Numbered from the stretch's first letter, positions 1-8,411 are shown. The stretch: DNA of 36,337 bases from Helicobacter marmotae (GCF_003364255.1 NZ_NXLR01000019.1:1-36337); one strand, 5' to 3'. A program made the numbers and translations. Notes: generated by a model from the letters alone, not told the origin.

Positions 1-763
1 CTCCAGAGCCGCCGCCCCCACCGCCGCCAGTAGTAGCAGCGACTAAGCCCGCAGGCTTTCTAAAGTCATTTTGTTCTCCCCATTTATAACCCCCACGAAT
101 GTTAAAAGAAAGTGTGTTTTGAATGATTGGTCCAGCGACATAGGCGTTAAAGCCATATTGATGACCAAAAACATTTTCTTCCATAAGGTCAGTGTGGAGT
201 TGTATGCCTGAAGTGAAAGTATCGGGGTTTTTCTTTGTGATGATATTAATAACCCCTCCCATAGCGTCACTTCCATAGATAATGGAGGCAGGTCCTCGAA
301 TGACTTCGATTCTATCGATCATACTTGCTGGAGGCATAAATGAAGTATCTTGCCCATCAAATCCATTGAGGTTAAAGCCACGTGCGACATTTTGACGTTT
401 GCCATCTATAAGGATAAGCGTATAAGCAGAGCCAAGTCCGCGCATAGATATGGTATTGCCTCCGGTTTTGGTTGCCTCTACATACACACCGGGAACGTCT
501 TGGACGGCGTCACCTAAGTCTCTAATGGGGCGGGTTAAAATTTCTTCTTGGGGGATTATAGCTATGGAAGCTGGAGCGTCTTTAATATCTTGCTCATATC
601 CTGTGGCGCTTACCACGGAGCGACCAAGATTCACACTTCTTACATTATCCCCCCCCCCGTTAAAATCAAGCGATTCTCTCTCTTGTGGAGATAATGGCTC
701 GCCAAAGGCGAATGTAAGTGCTAGAGATAGCGCAGCACTTACGCTAAGTTGCAAACTTTTCAT
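1..763 (-). CDS. TonB-dependent outer-membrane receptor, N-terminal part (cut by left edge), phase ON
   Basis: About 254 codons run without a stop from ATG at 763 to the left edge, so only the N-terminal third of a TonB-gated uptake receptor is present. Residues 1-21 look like a signal peptide (KSLQLSVSAALSLALTFAFG), preceded by an AAAGGAC ribosome binding site. A run of 10 G (649-658) encodes three glycines after LDFN and leads in frame into the plug domain: NLGRSVVSATGYEQD, DAPAS, GVYVEATKTGGN, then IDRIEVIRGPASIIYGSDAMGG and INIITKK, the usual end of the plug. The barrel begins after that. Near the edge a stretch of seven glycines follows VAATT. The plug closely resembles that of the next gene, so the two are tandem paralogues. 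The substrate cannot be told from sequence; iron or haem complexes are typical for this family. Expression is probably switched by the G tract. Confidence 0.88.
   Translation of the reverse strand, partial: MKSLQLSVSAALSLALTFAFGEPLSPQERESLDFNGGGDNVRSVNLGRSVVSATGYEQDIKDAPASIAIIPQEEILTRPIRDLGDAVQDVPGVYVEATKTGGNTISMRGLGSAYTLILIDGKRQNVARGFNLNGFDGQDTSFMPPASMIDRIEVIRGPASIIYGSDAMGGVINIITKKNPDTFTSGIQLHTDLMEENVFGHQYGFNAYVAGPIIQNTLSFNIRGGYKWGEQNDFRKPAGLVAATTGGGGGGGSG
649..658. repeat. Poly-G/C tract (10 bp) in receptor 1, contingency locus
   Basis: Ten consecutive C on the plus strand are read as G by the minus-strand receptor, directly after the signal peptide region. With 10 G the signal peptide and plug are in one frame. 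Long G homopolymers are a known slipped-strand phase-variation device in Helicobacter and Campylobacter. Confidence 0.85.
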
Positions 764-791
764 GACTTAAGTCCTTTCTTATTGAATTTTA

Positions 792-822
792 TTTACAAAC
801 AATAATAAGAATAGTTTGTAAA
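792..822. promoter_or_regulatory. 9-bp inverted repeat upstream of receptor 1, putative operator
   Basis: Perfect arms TTTACAAAC (792-800) and GTTTGTAAA (814-822) flank a 13-base AT-rich centre. The element lies about 30 bases upstream of the receptor start, where an operator or 5' leader hairpin would sit. The centre resembles the motif upstream of receptor 2 (AATAAGAATA against ATTAGAATAA), so a shared regulator such as Fur is possible but unproven. Confidence 0.45.
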
Positions 823-941
823 ACACCAGCAATTCTACAAGGCAAAACTTAAAATAAAATAAACAAAAACTTTCCTTTTAGGTACAATGAGGCGCAAAAT
901 GTTTGTATAAAATTGCATAAAAGGGCATATTTGCTTAAGCG

Positions 942-973
942 CAAGCATATAAAGACCTAAGTCTATATGCTTG
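942..973. terminator. Strong hairpin between the two receptors, possible terminator of receptor 2
   Basis: Perfect 10-bp arms CAAGCATATA (942-951) and TATATGCTTG (964-973) enclose 12 bases, with further GAC/GTC pairing inside. It begins 21 bases after the receptor 2 stop on the minus strand. No immediate U-run follows in that direction, so it may be a non-canonical terminator or a structured leader of receptor 1. Confidence 0.4.
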
Positions 974-993
974 TTTGTGCTTTATGTTGGCAT

Positions 994-3178
994 TTAAAAG
1001 TCATAGCTTACTTGCAGATAATATCTTCTGCCCTCTAAAACATTTGGATAGTTATTGGCAAGGGTGGTTGTCGTATTTCTATTGCCAGCACTTTGGTATT
1101 GATAATAGTCAAAAAAGCTTTGATTCAATACATTGTAGATACCAAGATTTGCCCTTAGATTTTGAGTGAAATGGTAGTTTGCCCCTAAGTGCAAGAGAAA
1201 GTAGGCATTGTAGTATTCGCTTCTACCGGGATTTTGAGCCCTCCAAGTATCAAAACTGGATTTATCATAATTCCCATTGCGTCCGGCTACATCTGTTCGT
1301 ATTTGTTTGGCTCTATACTCTCCGCGTATCCACACTCCCCAATCTCTATAGGCATAATTAAGTGCGCCATTAAGCTTGTGCTCTGGCACACCTGTGAGGG
1401 GCAAGCCCTTACCTATGCCTGAGGTTGATTCATTTCTGCTCCAAGTATAGGAGATATTTACGCCCAAATCGCCTACGCCTACATTTAAGGGCTTAAGTTG
1501 TAAAAAGCCCTCCAAGCCATAGCTTATAGCTTTATCTACATTATAAGAAGTTTGGCATTGCTTAGTGCTAGAATTGGTAGCAGTTTGAGCTGGGCTACAA
1601 ACATAGCCCGCAGGCAAACTGCCATTTTCCGGGACAACTTGAGCTAGGATTTTATTACTAAAGTCTGTATAGAATCCTGTGAGTTCTACATTGGTGTAGT
1701 CTGTTTCATGCATAGCTGTGATTTCATAATTTATACTTTGCTCTGGTTTAAGGTCTGGATTCCCATAAATGGGCACAGTGCCTCGCCCTGTGGAGCTTGT
1801 CCAGCCCGGGAGGGCAGAAGTGAGATTGGGGGCTTTATAACCTGTGGAGATGCCTCCTTTAAAGGTTAAATCCCCAATGGGGCTTGCCTCTAATGCTTTA
1901 TATACCAAATAGCCGCGGGGAGAGACATTGAAAGCAAAAAGGTCGCTGTAATTACCCCTTAAGCCTATGGTAAAAAAGAGGTTATCAAGCACTGCCCATT
2001 CATCTTCAACAAACACACTTGCCTGATGTCTTGAGATAAAGCCTGTATAGTCTCCGCCAAATACCGTGCCATTTAGCGCGCTTACGCCATCAAAGATATA
2101 TTGTGCCCCGATGTTGAGATTCATACGCCAAAAGGGAATCACACTTCTATGCTCGGCTATGGCATTCTGCCCTAAGCGCGACCGTGCTATTTGTTGGGCG
2201 ACATTGTAGCTAAGTGAAGTGCTTGTTTTAATGTTGTTGTAATGCCCTTTATGCACAAGTATGGTGTTATAGGCATAAAATTTATTATCTGTGCCAAGGA
2301 GCGTGGAGTCATAATACTGCCCAAAATGTGAAAAATCAAGGTAGAAGTAGTTGCTTTCATTCATATCATAGCCCACTCTTCCCCCCGCTTGCCAGACTTG
2401 AGCCTTACCAGAGCCTACATAGGTTGTGCCTGTGGAGAGGGTTGAAGTGCCTTGTATATCGCCTAGCGGTATCATATTTGTGCGCGGGTCTTGGTTGAAA
2501 GTTTCTTTTGCCCTAAGCTGCAAGCTCCATTTTTTGGCATTATCGAGCGGTCCCGCACTATAAATAGAGGCTTGATAAGAATGCCCAAATTGCGGCTCTT
2601 CTTGCCAAGTGCCATTGAGTGTGAGGTTTGTATCCCATTGATTAAAGGCTTTTTTGGTGATGATATTTACCACACCGCCTATCGCGTCTGTGCCATAAAT
2701 AGTAGAGGCAGGTCCGCGAATCACTTCGATTCTATCAATGGCGGCAATGGGCGGCATAAAAAATTGTTGAGAATAAGTATCATTAGGGAAAGTAGTGCCA
2801 TCTACGCCTTGCCTTGCTCCATCAAGTAGCATAAGGGTATAGTCTGCTGGCATACCGCGTAAAGATATAAGATAGCCCCCATAGCTGGAGCTTTGATAAT
2901 CTACATTCACGCCCGGTATATCACGGATAGCATCTCCTATATCTCGCACGGGTCGATTCCGTAGCTCTTCTCCACTTACTACAGACATAGAAGCCGGAGC
3001 GTCTTTAATATCTTGCTCAAAACCTATGGCACTCACCACAGAACGACCAAGATTTACTTTACGGAGATTAGAATTATCTTCTGCCCCCCCCCCCGTTAGC
3101 GCTATTAGCTTCTGAATCTGCATATGCAAAAGAGCAGAGCAATATACTCGCTAGGGCACTATATTTGAAATTTGCCAT
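994..3178 (-). CDS. TonB-dependent outer-membrane receptor, phase OFF (frameshift in poly-G tract)
   Basis: A full-length receptor split by a homopolymer frameshift. The real start is ATG at 3178, behind a strong AAGGAG site: MANFKYSALASILLCSFAYA is a signal peptide, followed by DSEANSAN and then 11 G (3084-3094). With 11 G this frame stops after about 11 more codons. The barrel frame (open from 3129 to 994) needs 10 or 13 G. That frame encodes the plug (NLGRSVVSAIGFEQDIKDA, IDRIEVIRGPASTIYGTDAIGG, INIITKK), a barrel with TonB-receptor features such as YKAPNL and NPDLKPEQS, and ends SYDF with the C-terminal Phe of outer-membrane barrels. An internal ATG at 3129 would give a protein with no signal peptide, so it is unlikely to be the functional start. 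The alternative is an assembly error in the tract. Confidence 0.85.
3084..3094. repeat. Poly-G/C tract (11 bp) in receptor 2, OFF length
   Basis: Eleven consecutive C on the plus strand. The signal-peptide frame reads AAC followed by the G run, and the plug frame continues as GCA GAA GAT. The two join only when the run is 3n+1 long (10 or 13), so 11 is an OFF length by one base. Confidence 0.85.
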
Positions 3179-3225
3179 AATGTCTCCTTAAATATATGAA
3201 TGAATCATATAGGTTAATATTATAC

Positions 3226-3246
3226 AAATCATTATTAGAATAATTT
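3226..3246 (-). promoter_or_regulatory. Fur-box-like palindrome upstream of receptor 2
   Basis: CAAAT-C-ATTATT-AG-AATAAT-TTG is an imperfect palindrome about 50 bases upstream of the receptor 2 start, AT-rich like Helicobacter Fur operators. A second inverted repeat, ATATGA/TCATAT (3194-3210), sits between it and the ribosome binding site. Iron control is an inference from the gene type and the motif. Confidence 0.4.
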
Positions 3247-3429
3247 GCTAAGGGCTGATTATAGGCAAATTTCATTAAAGATTTATTAAACAATGACATA
3301 AATTCTCACAACTTTGTTTAAGATTATGGGGCTTGAGGCTTAGCTATATAGGGGAAGTTTCCCATATTATGAATTCGGTTTATCCAAAGCTAAGATGGTC
3401 GTTGGTGTGTTAAAAAGAGTTTCTTTGCC

Positions 3430-4112
3430 TACGGCTCAGAATGACAAACTAACTTGGCGACTAGTGATTCGGGTAGAGATTCTTCGGTCGCACTTCGTGC
3501 TCCCTCAGAATGACAAAATAACGGATTCGTTAGTGATTCTCTTTTTTCTTTTTCTATAAGGGGGAGGGGCTTGAATGTGCAAAGTTTTATAAAATAATGG
3601 GGGGCAAGTGCTACGCACAAGTGCGAAGTCCAACCCCATAATAATATTCTTGCCCCCTTATATATCCCCCACAAGAGGGATGCCTTAAGAGGTGGCACTT
3701 CGTGCGATTTAATTTTATCCTGTGATGAGAATATATCTCACTGCTGGGAGACGTTTGGGATTCATTGTCATTCTGAGCGAAGCGAAGAATCTCTGTTGGC
3801 GACTAGTGATTCGGGTAGAGATTCTTCAGTCAGGCTACGCCCTCCCTCAGAATGACAAATTTGGCAGAGTCTCTTGTGATTCCTTTGTGAATTCTTCGCT
3901 TCGCTCTAGACATGACAAAGTGGCTGCCTTTCTAGTGACTCGTTTAAAGAGACTCTAGCAGACGAGAGAGATTCTTCGGTCGCACTTCGTGCTCCCTCAG
4001 AATGACAAACTTGGCTACCCGTAAGGGAAATTATTTTGTCATTCTGAACCCCTGCAAGGGGTGAGGAATCTCGCTTAAAGTTTCCAGTGATTCAGGCAGA
4101 GATTCTTCAGCT
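3430..4112. repeat. Cluster 1 of dispersed hairpin repeats (about 7 copies, some partial)
   Basis: The 950-base gene-free stretch 3190-4124 carries copies of a ~40-bp unit with arms AGAGATTCTTC and GAATGACAAA (or the reverse complement, GTCATTCTGA and GAAGAATCTCT) around a variable core that tends to fold. Copies are near 3432-3449 (partial), 3475-3517, 3767-3794, 3817-3859, 3888-3919, 3967-4010, 4035-4072 and 4098-4111 (partial). The two orientations are mixed and spacing is irregular, so this is not a CRISPR array. Open frames here (CHSEGARSATEESL-type translations) are artefacts of the repeat. The same family recurs at 29594-30308. Confidence 0.85.
3600..3657. repeat. Long inverted repeat with 9-bp GC-rich arms
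   Basis: GGGGGCAAG (3600-3608) is exactly complementary to CTTGCCCCC (3649-3657). The 40-base loop contains further short pairing (GTGC TAC GCAC). It lies inside the gene-free region between two halves of repeat cluster 1, and no gene is adjacent on either side. It could be a structured RNA or a mobile-element remnant; I cannot name it. Confidence 0.5.
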
Positions 4113-4124
4113 TTAAGAGGAGGG

Positions 4125-4364
4125 TTAGAATACAAGCAACTCGCGTTTAAGCTTGTTGAGTGCGTCAATTTGGGCTTTGAGTTTATCAATTTCTACATCG
4201 ATTTGAGCAAGTAGGTCAAAGCTAAGGTGTTCGGGCATATCTTGTGAGCCACGTTTAATCATAATGTAATCCACAAGAGAGATTTTAGCAATGTTAAGCA
4301 GTATCGTAATGTCATCGCGGATATCCTCGATATTTTTGAAAATTTCATCTATTTTTTCAAACAT
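4125..4364 (-). CDS. Small conserved-looking hypothetical protein, helical
   Basis: A 79-residue protein I do not recognise. It has a good AAGGAAG site before ATG. The sequence is heptad-like: residues 1-35 (MFEKIDEIFKNIEDIRDDIT...) and 55-79 (AQIDVEIDKLKAQIDALNKLKREL) look like amphipathic helices or a short coiled coil; no signal peptide or membrane segment is seen. It starts 17 bases after the kdsD stop on the same strand and is probably the last gene of the rsmA-rnj-kdsD operon. The proximity suggests co-expression only and gives no specific function. Confidence 0.7.
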   Translation of the reverse strand: MFEKIDEIFKNIEDIRDDITILLNIAKISLVDYIMIKRGSQDMPEHLSFDLLAQIDVEIDKLKAQIDALNKLKRELLVF

Positions 4365-4381
4365 TATTCTTCCTTTTTGAC

Positions 4382-5353
4382 TTATTTTAATCCTGCGGTG
4401 ATAAGTGTGTGCAAATGCAGCGCACCTTGTATGTGGTTTTGCGTATCTGTGATGATGAGAAGCTGGATTTTATTTTGCTCCATGAATTTTAGCGCGTCAA
4501 TGGCAAGCATATCGGGGTTATCGCAAGTTTTTGGCGAATGTGTGGCATATTCACTCACAGGGCTATTAAGGTTAAAGTTTGCATTCATCATCGCTCTACG
4601 CAAATCCCCATCGCTTAGAATCCCCCAAAGCTTTTCATCTTCTGTGATTATGGCATTACCTAGACGTTTTTCACTCATTATAATAATTGCTTCACAAAGT
4701 GGCATATGAGGGGGGATAATAGGGAGATTGGAGGTCTGCATAACATCTTTTATCCGCATAAAAAGCTGCTTGCCCAAAGCCCCACCGGGGTGAAATGAAG
4801 CAAAGTCTTCTGCTTTGAAATCACGCTTTTTCATTAAACATACTGCAAGGGCGTCACCGAGTGCTAATGTAAGCGTTGTGGAGCTTGTGGGGGCGATATT
4901 AAGCGGGCAGGCTTCCCTCTCTATGCTAATATCTAAGAAATAATCACCTAAAAGCGACAATGGAGAGTTTCTATCTCTGCTCATTGTAATGATAGGATTC
5001 CCCAAACGTTTAATGTGAGGGAGGATATTAAGGAGCTCTTCACTTTTACCACTATAGCTAATGGCGAGTATAATATCTTCCTTTTGGATTACGCCCAAAT
5101 CCCCGTGCATAGCTTCTGTAGGGTGCATAAAAAGACTCGGTGTGCCTGTGCTGGAGAGCGTGGCAGAAATTTTTGCCCCTATGAGCCCACTTTTACCCAC
5201 ACCGCACACGATAAGTTTGCCACAAGATGAGCTGATGAGATTTACCATACTTTCTAATTCCGCCCCATTAAGTCGCTCTATGGCTTGGATTAAGGAGTGC
5301 GATTCTATCTCAAGGACCTCCTTTGCGATGAGTGCATAATCAAGCTTTGCCAT
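4382..5353 (-). CDS. kdsD: Arabinose-5-phosphate isomerase (KdsD/KpsF family)
   Basis: A cytoplasmic isomerase interconverting D-ribulose 5-phosphate and D-arabinose 5-phosphate, the first step of KDO synthesis for the lipopolysaccharide inner core. The 323 residues match the family length. An N-terminal SIS sugar-isomerase domain shows GVGKSG (51-56), STGTPS (68-73), HPTEAMHGDLG (77-87) and SYSGKSEE (99-106). Two CBS domains occupy about residues 205-323. It begins 8 bases after the rnj stop on the same strand, so it is probably translationally coupled. H. pylori has a kpsF-type gene next to its rnj homologue, which supports the call. Confidence 0.93.
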   Translation of the reverse strand: MAKLDYALIAKEVLEIESHSLIQAIERLNGAELESMVNLISSSCGKLIVCGVGKSGLIGAKISATLSSTGTPSLFMHPTEAMHGDLGVIQKEDIILAISYSGKSEELLNILPHIKRLGNPIITMSRDRNSPLSLLGDYFLDISIEREACPLNIAPTSSTTLTLALGDALAVCLMKKRDFKAEDFASFHPGGALGKQLFMRIKDVMQTSNLPIIPPHMPLCEAIIIMSEKRLGNAIITEDEKLWGILSDGDLRRAMMNANFNLNSPVSEYATHSPKTCDNPDMLAIDALKFMEQNKIQLLIITDTQNHIQGALHLHTLITAGLK

Positions 5354-5361
5354 ACTTTAGC

Positions 5362-7449
5362 CTATACAACATAAATCATTGGCACAATGGTGGGATATTT
5401 TTTGACTTTTTTGAAAATGTGTCGTTTGAATACATTATGCACTTCATTTTCAAGATTCTTTGCATTAAAGCCCTCTGCTTTAAAGTTTTTGATAAGGAAT
5501 TCTAAGGTTTCATTCATCTCTTTTTCAAAGCCTTTGTCTTCTTTGTCAGCTACGAGCCCATAGCTTGAGATTTTCGTCTCTAGGATTTTACGCTCTTTGC
5601 TAATGCGTGCTGAAATAATCACAATGCCATCGCTTGCTAGGGCTTGTCTATCTAGCACGACATCATTTTCAATTTGGCGGTTGATTTGGTTATCAATAAA
5701 AGTTTTGCCATTTTTGACACTTCGCACCTTTTTCATATAATTAGGATTTACTTCAATTTGGTCGCCATCCTCCATAAGATAAATGTTTTTCTCTAGCACG
5801 CCACAAGCGATAGCTGTTTGCTTATGCTTAGCGATATGATTATACTCACCATGCACGGGGAGGAAGAATTTAGGCTTAATGAGCCGCAGCATGAGCTTTT
5901 GCTCCTCTTGTGCAGCATGCCCACTTACATGAATCTCGCTAAAGTCTTGATATGCTACTCTAGCCCCTGCTTTGAGGAGGAAGTTAAGCACTACAGAGAC
6001 TGAGCCTTCATTGCCCGGAATGGCTTTAGCAGAGATAATAACCATATCACTTGGCTTGATTTTGATATGGCGGTGCTCGTCTGTCGCCATACGATAGAGC
6101 GCGCTCATGGTCTCGCCTTGAGAACCGGTAGTAACAATAAGCACTTCTTCATCGGGGTATTTTGCTACTTCATGTGCTTCAATAAAGATATTTTGAGGTA
6201 AGTCAATGTATCCAAGCTCTCTTGCAATTTCAAGGTTTTTCTCCATAGAGCGCCCAATCACAGCGACTTTGCGATTAAATTTGAGCCCATAGCTAATGGC
6301 TTGATATACGCGATGAATATTTGAGGAGAAAGTGCTCATTATCACGCGACCTTCGGCTTGTTTAAATAAAGATTCAAAAGTGGGTCCTACGCTTGCTTCG
6401 CTTGGGGTAGTGCCGCTGCGATGCGAGTTTGTAGAATCACTCAGTAAAAGCATAACCCCTTCTTCTCCATAATGCGCTAAGCGGTGTAGGTCTGTGGGGA
6501 GATTGTCTATAGGTGTGTGGTCAATTTTAAAATCACCTGTATGGAGTATCACCCCTGCGTCAGTGCGGATAGCAAGCGCGGAAGCGTCAATAATCGAGTG
6601 TGTGATATGTATCCACTCTACTTCAAAGGCACCTATTTTAATGGGTTTGCGCTTTTGGACTATTTTAAAAAACGAGCGGAATTTTTTTAAGCCGTGCTCA
6701 TCAAATTTGCTTCCTATCATACCTAAAGGCAAAGGTGTGCCATAAATGGGGAATTGCAAGAGTTTGAAAAGATAAGGCACAGCACCAATGTGGTCTTCAT
6801 GCGCGTGGGTAATGATAATACCAGCAATTTTGTCTTTAATTGCAAAAAGATAGCTAAAATCTGGCACTAAAATATCTACACCATGCATATCTTCATTGGG
6901 GAAGCTCATACCTACATCAATCACAATGGCGGAATCTGGTGTTTCAATCACGGTGATATTGCCCCCTATTTCTCCTAAACCTCCTAGCGGTGTGATACGC
7001 ACGCTTGCTTTGGTATTGAGATTAAGTTTATTGTGGGGGTTAAGGCTTTGTCTTTGGATTCTTGTATTTGCTTCAACGCCCCTTTTAAGCTCTTTGTGTA
7101 GCCCGAGATTGTCTTTTTCATTCACGCTTTGCACTTGAGTTACGCCATCTTTGTTCTCTATATGTGTGTTATTATGGGGTGTGGTGGCTGGATTTTTGCC
7201 ATGCCATTTGCGTTTTTCAAATGGTTTTTGGTTTGCTTGGTCGGGATTATTTTGTGCCTTTGGTTGGTATTTTGGTTTATTGTGATTGTTTGGGCGATTT
7301 TCTTTAGAGTGGGCTTCTGTGCGAGGCGGTGTATCCGAAACGGAAGTCATATCATTGGCTTGTTCTTCGGGAGTTTTTTTCTTAAATCGTTCTGTAAATG
7401 ATTTAAATTTATTGCTAGGGGTGGATTCTTGTGTCTTTTTGTCTTCCAT
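5362..7449 (-). CDS. rnj: Ribonuclease J with long basic N-terminal extension
   Basis: A metallo-beta-lactamase/beta-CASP ribonuclease with expected endo- and 5' exonuclease activity in mRNA turnover and rRNA processing. The metal site shows HAHEDH (215-220), HITHS (281-285) and HTGDFKID (303-310), followed by LLLSDSTNS; the C-terminal part contains the HVSGHA motif. The first ~146 residues are a low-complexity extension rich in Lys, Asn, Gln and Pro, typical of Helicobacter RNase J and absent from Bacillus forms. ATG at 7449 has an AAGGA site. The start overlaps rsmA by 35 bases. In H. pylori the enzyme acts with the helicase RhpA; that partner is not in this window. Confidence 0.95.
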   Translation of the reverse strand: MEDKKTQESTPSNKFKSFTERFKKKTPEEQANDMTSVSDTPPRTEAHSKENRPNNHNKPKYQPKAQNNPDQANQKPFEKRKWHGKNPATTPHNNTHIENKDGVTQVQSVNEKDNLGLHKELKRGVEANTRIQRQSLNPHNKLNLNTKASVRITPLGGLGEIGGNITVIETPDSAIVIDVGMSFPNEDMHGVDILVPDFSYLFAIKDKIAGIIITHAHEDHIGAVPYLFKLLQFPIYGTPLPLGMIGSKFDEHGLKKFRSFFKIVQKRKPIKIGAFEVEWIHITHSIIDASALAIRTDAGVILHTGDFKIDHTPIDNLPTDLHRLAHYGEEGVMLLLSDSTNSHRSGTTPSEASVGPTFESLFKQAEGRVIMSTFSSNIHRVYQAISYGLKFNRKVAVIGRSMEKNLEIARELGYIDLPQNIFIEAHEVAKYPDEEVLIVTTGSQGETMSALYRMATDEHRHIKIKPSDMVIISAKAIPGNEGSVSVVLNFLLKAGARVAYQDFSEIHVSGHAAQEEQKLMLRLIKPKFFLPVHGEYNHIAKHKQTAIACGVLEKNIYLMEDGDQIEVNPNYMKKVRSVKNGKTFIDNQINRQIENDVVLDRQALASDGIVIISARISKERKILETKISSYGLVADKEDKGFEKEMNETLEFLIKNFKAEGFNAKNLENEVHNVFKRHIFKKVKKYPTIVPMIYVV

Positions 7450-8251
7450 TGCTGTATCCTTTTTTGAGAATTTGTAAAATGCGGTGAAAACTTTCTGTCT
7501 CTACTTCATGCGCTCGCACATTGGGTGGAATGCCTATAGATTCTAACACTTCTTGCACAAATGTTTTATCAAAATAAGCACAAAGGTTTTTAAGAAGTGT
7601 TTTGCGCGGTGCGCTAAATGCAAGCTTTAAAAAAGATTCTAAATCATATAGAGAAAAGCCCTCAAATGGCTTGAGGTGGTGTTTATGTATTATAAACACA
7701 GATGAGGTTACCTTTGGCATAGGGGAAAAGGCGGTATTTGGTACATCAAAAAGTATTTTTGCTTCACCAAAGGTTTGTGCTAAAACACTTAATGCACAAA
7801 ATGCACTATCTCCACTTAGGGCACAAAATTTTTGTGCTACTTCCTTTTGAGTCATTACAAGCAAGCTGCGACAGAAGTTATCCCGCAAAAGTCGCAAGAT
7901 AATGTGTGTTGCAATGTAATAAGGAAGATTGGAGATAACCTTGTATTCATACTCATGGAGCCATTGCTGCTCTTTTTGGAGGTTTAAAACATTTTCATAA
8001 ATAATTTTCAACCTTCCACTTTGTATATGATGAGAAAATTTTTTATCAAGTAAAGAACATAAGTCTGTATCGACTTCATAGGCTATCAAGGGTTCTATTT
8101 TCAATAGCTCTTGTGTCAAATCACCTAAGCCAACCCCAATTTCTACACATTGAATGGGAAGATTGGGAATGGATTGGATAATTTGATAAATGAAGTGAGT
8201 GTCCTTCAAGAAGTTTTGTCCAAAATATTTTTTTGCTTGATGTGATCCCAC
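7415..8251 (-). CDS. rsmA: 16S rRNA dimethyladenosine transferase RsmA (KsgA)
   Basis: SAM-dependent enzyme that dimethylates two adjacent adenosines in the 3' terminal helix of 16S rRNA late in 30S assembly. The N-terminal KKYFGQNFLKD is the family hallmark. Motif I is VEIGVGLGDLT (36-46), and motif IV NLPYY is at 108-112. The start codon is GTG at 8251, preceded by AGAGG at 8 bases. The last ~11 codons overlap the rnj start. This is the first gene of the minus-strand operon. Confidence 0.95.
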   Translation of the reverse strand: MGSHQAKKYFGQNFLKDTHFIYQIIQSIPNLPIQCVEIGVGLGDLTQELLKIEPLIAYEVDTDLCSLLDKKFSHHIQSGRLKIIYENVLNLQKEQQWLHEYEYKVISNLPYYIATHIILRLLRDNFCRSLLVMTQKEVAQKFCALSGDSAFCALSVLAQTFGEAKILFDVPNTAFSPMPKVTSSVFIIHKHHLKPFEGFSLYDLESFLKLAFSAPRKTLLKNLCAYFDKTFVQEVLESIGIPPNVRAHEVETESFHRILQILKKGYSNGRQKDTRIHP

Positions 8252-8276
8252 TGCACTAACCTCTATTTAAGCTAGC

Positions 8277-8282
8277 ATTATA
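8277..8282 (-). promoter_or_regulatory. -10 box for the rsmA operon
   Basis: TATAAT on the minus strand, 26 bases upstream of the GTG start, in the divergent region shared with hisF. No clear -35 is visible, as is usual for Campylobacterota vegetative promoters. Confidence 0.5.
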
Positions 8283-8411
8283 ACCTAAAGTATGCAAATA
8301 TTTTGCTTATAAGGAGTATTTAGCTATGATATAAGCCAAATCTAACACAATCATATTGATTTTATTTTGCTTTGCTATGGAGCAATACGTGATGGTATCT
8401 AAAGGAGAGCT

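Noticed and set aside
3429-3698. 89-residue open frame (minus) with CHSEGARSATEESL
   Set aside because: It is a translation of the dispersed hairpin repeats, with no ribosome site and no plausible protein character.
3722-3958. 78-residue open frame (plus)
   Set aside because: Consists of the same repeats read in another frame (VILSEAKNL and similar).
3430-4112. Possible CRISPR array
   Set aside because: Copies occur in both orientations with irregular spacing, the arms flank a variable hairpin rather than a unique spacer, and no cas genes are present.
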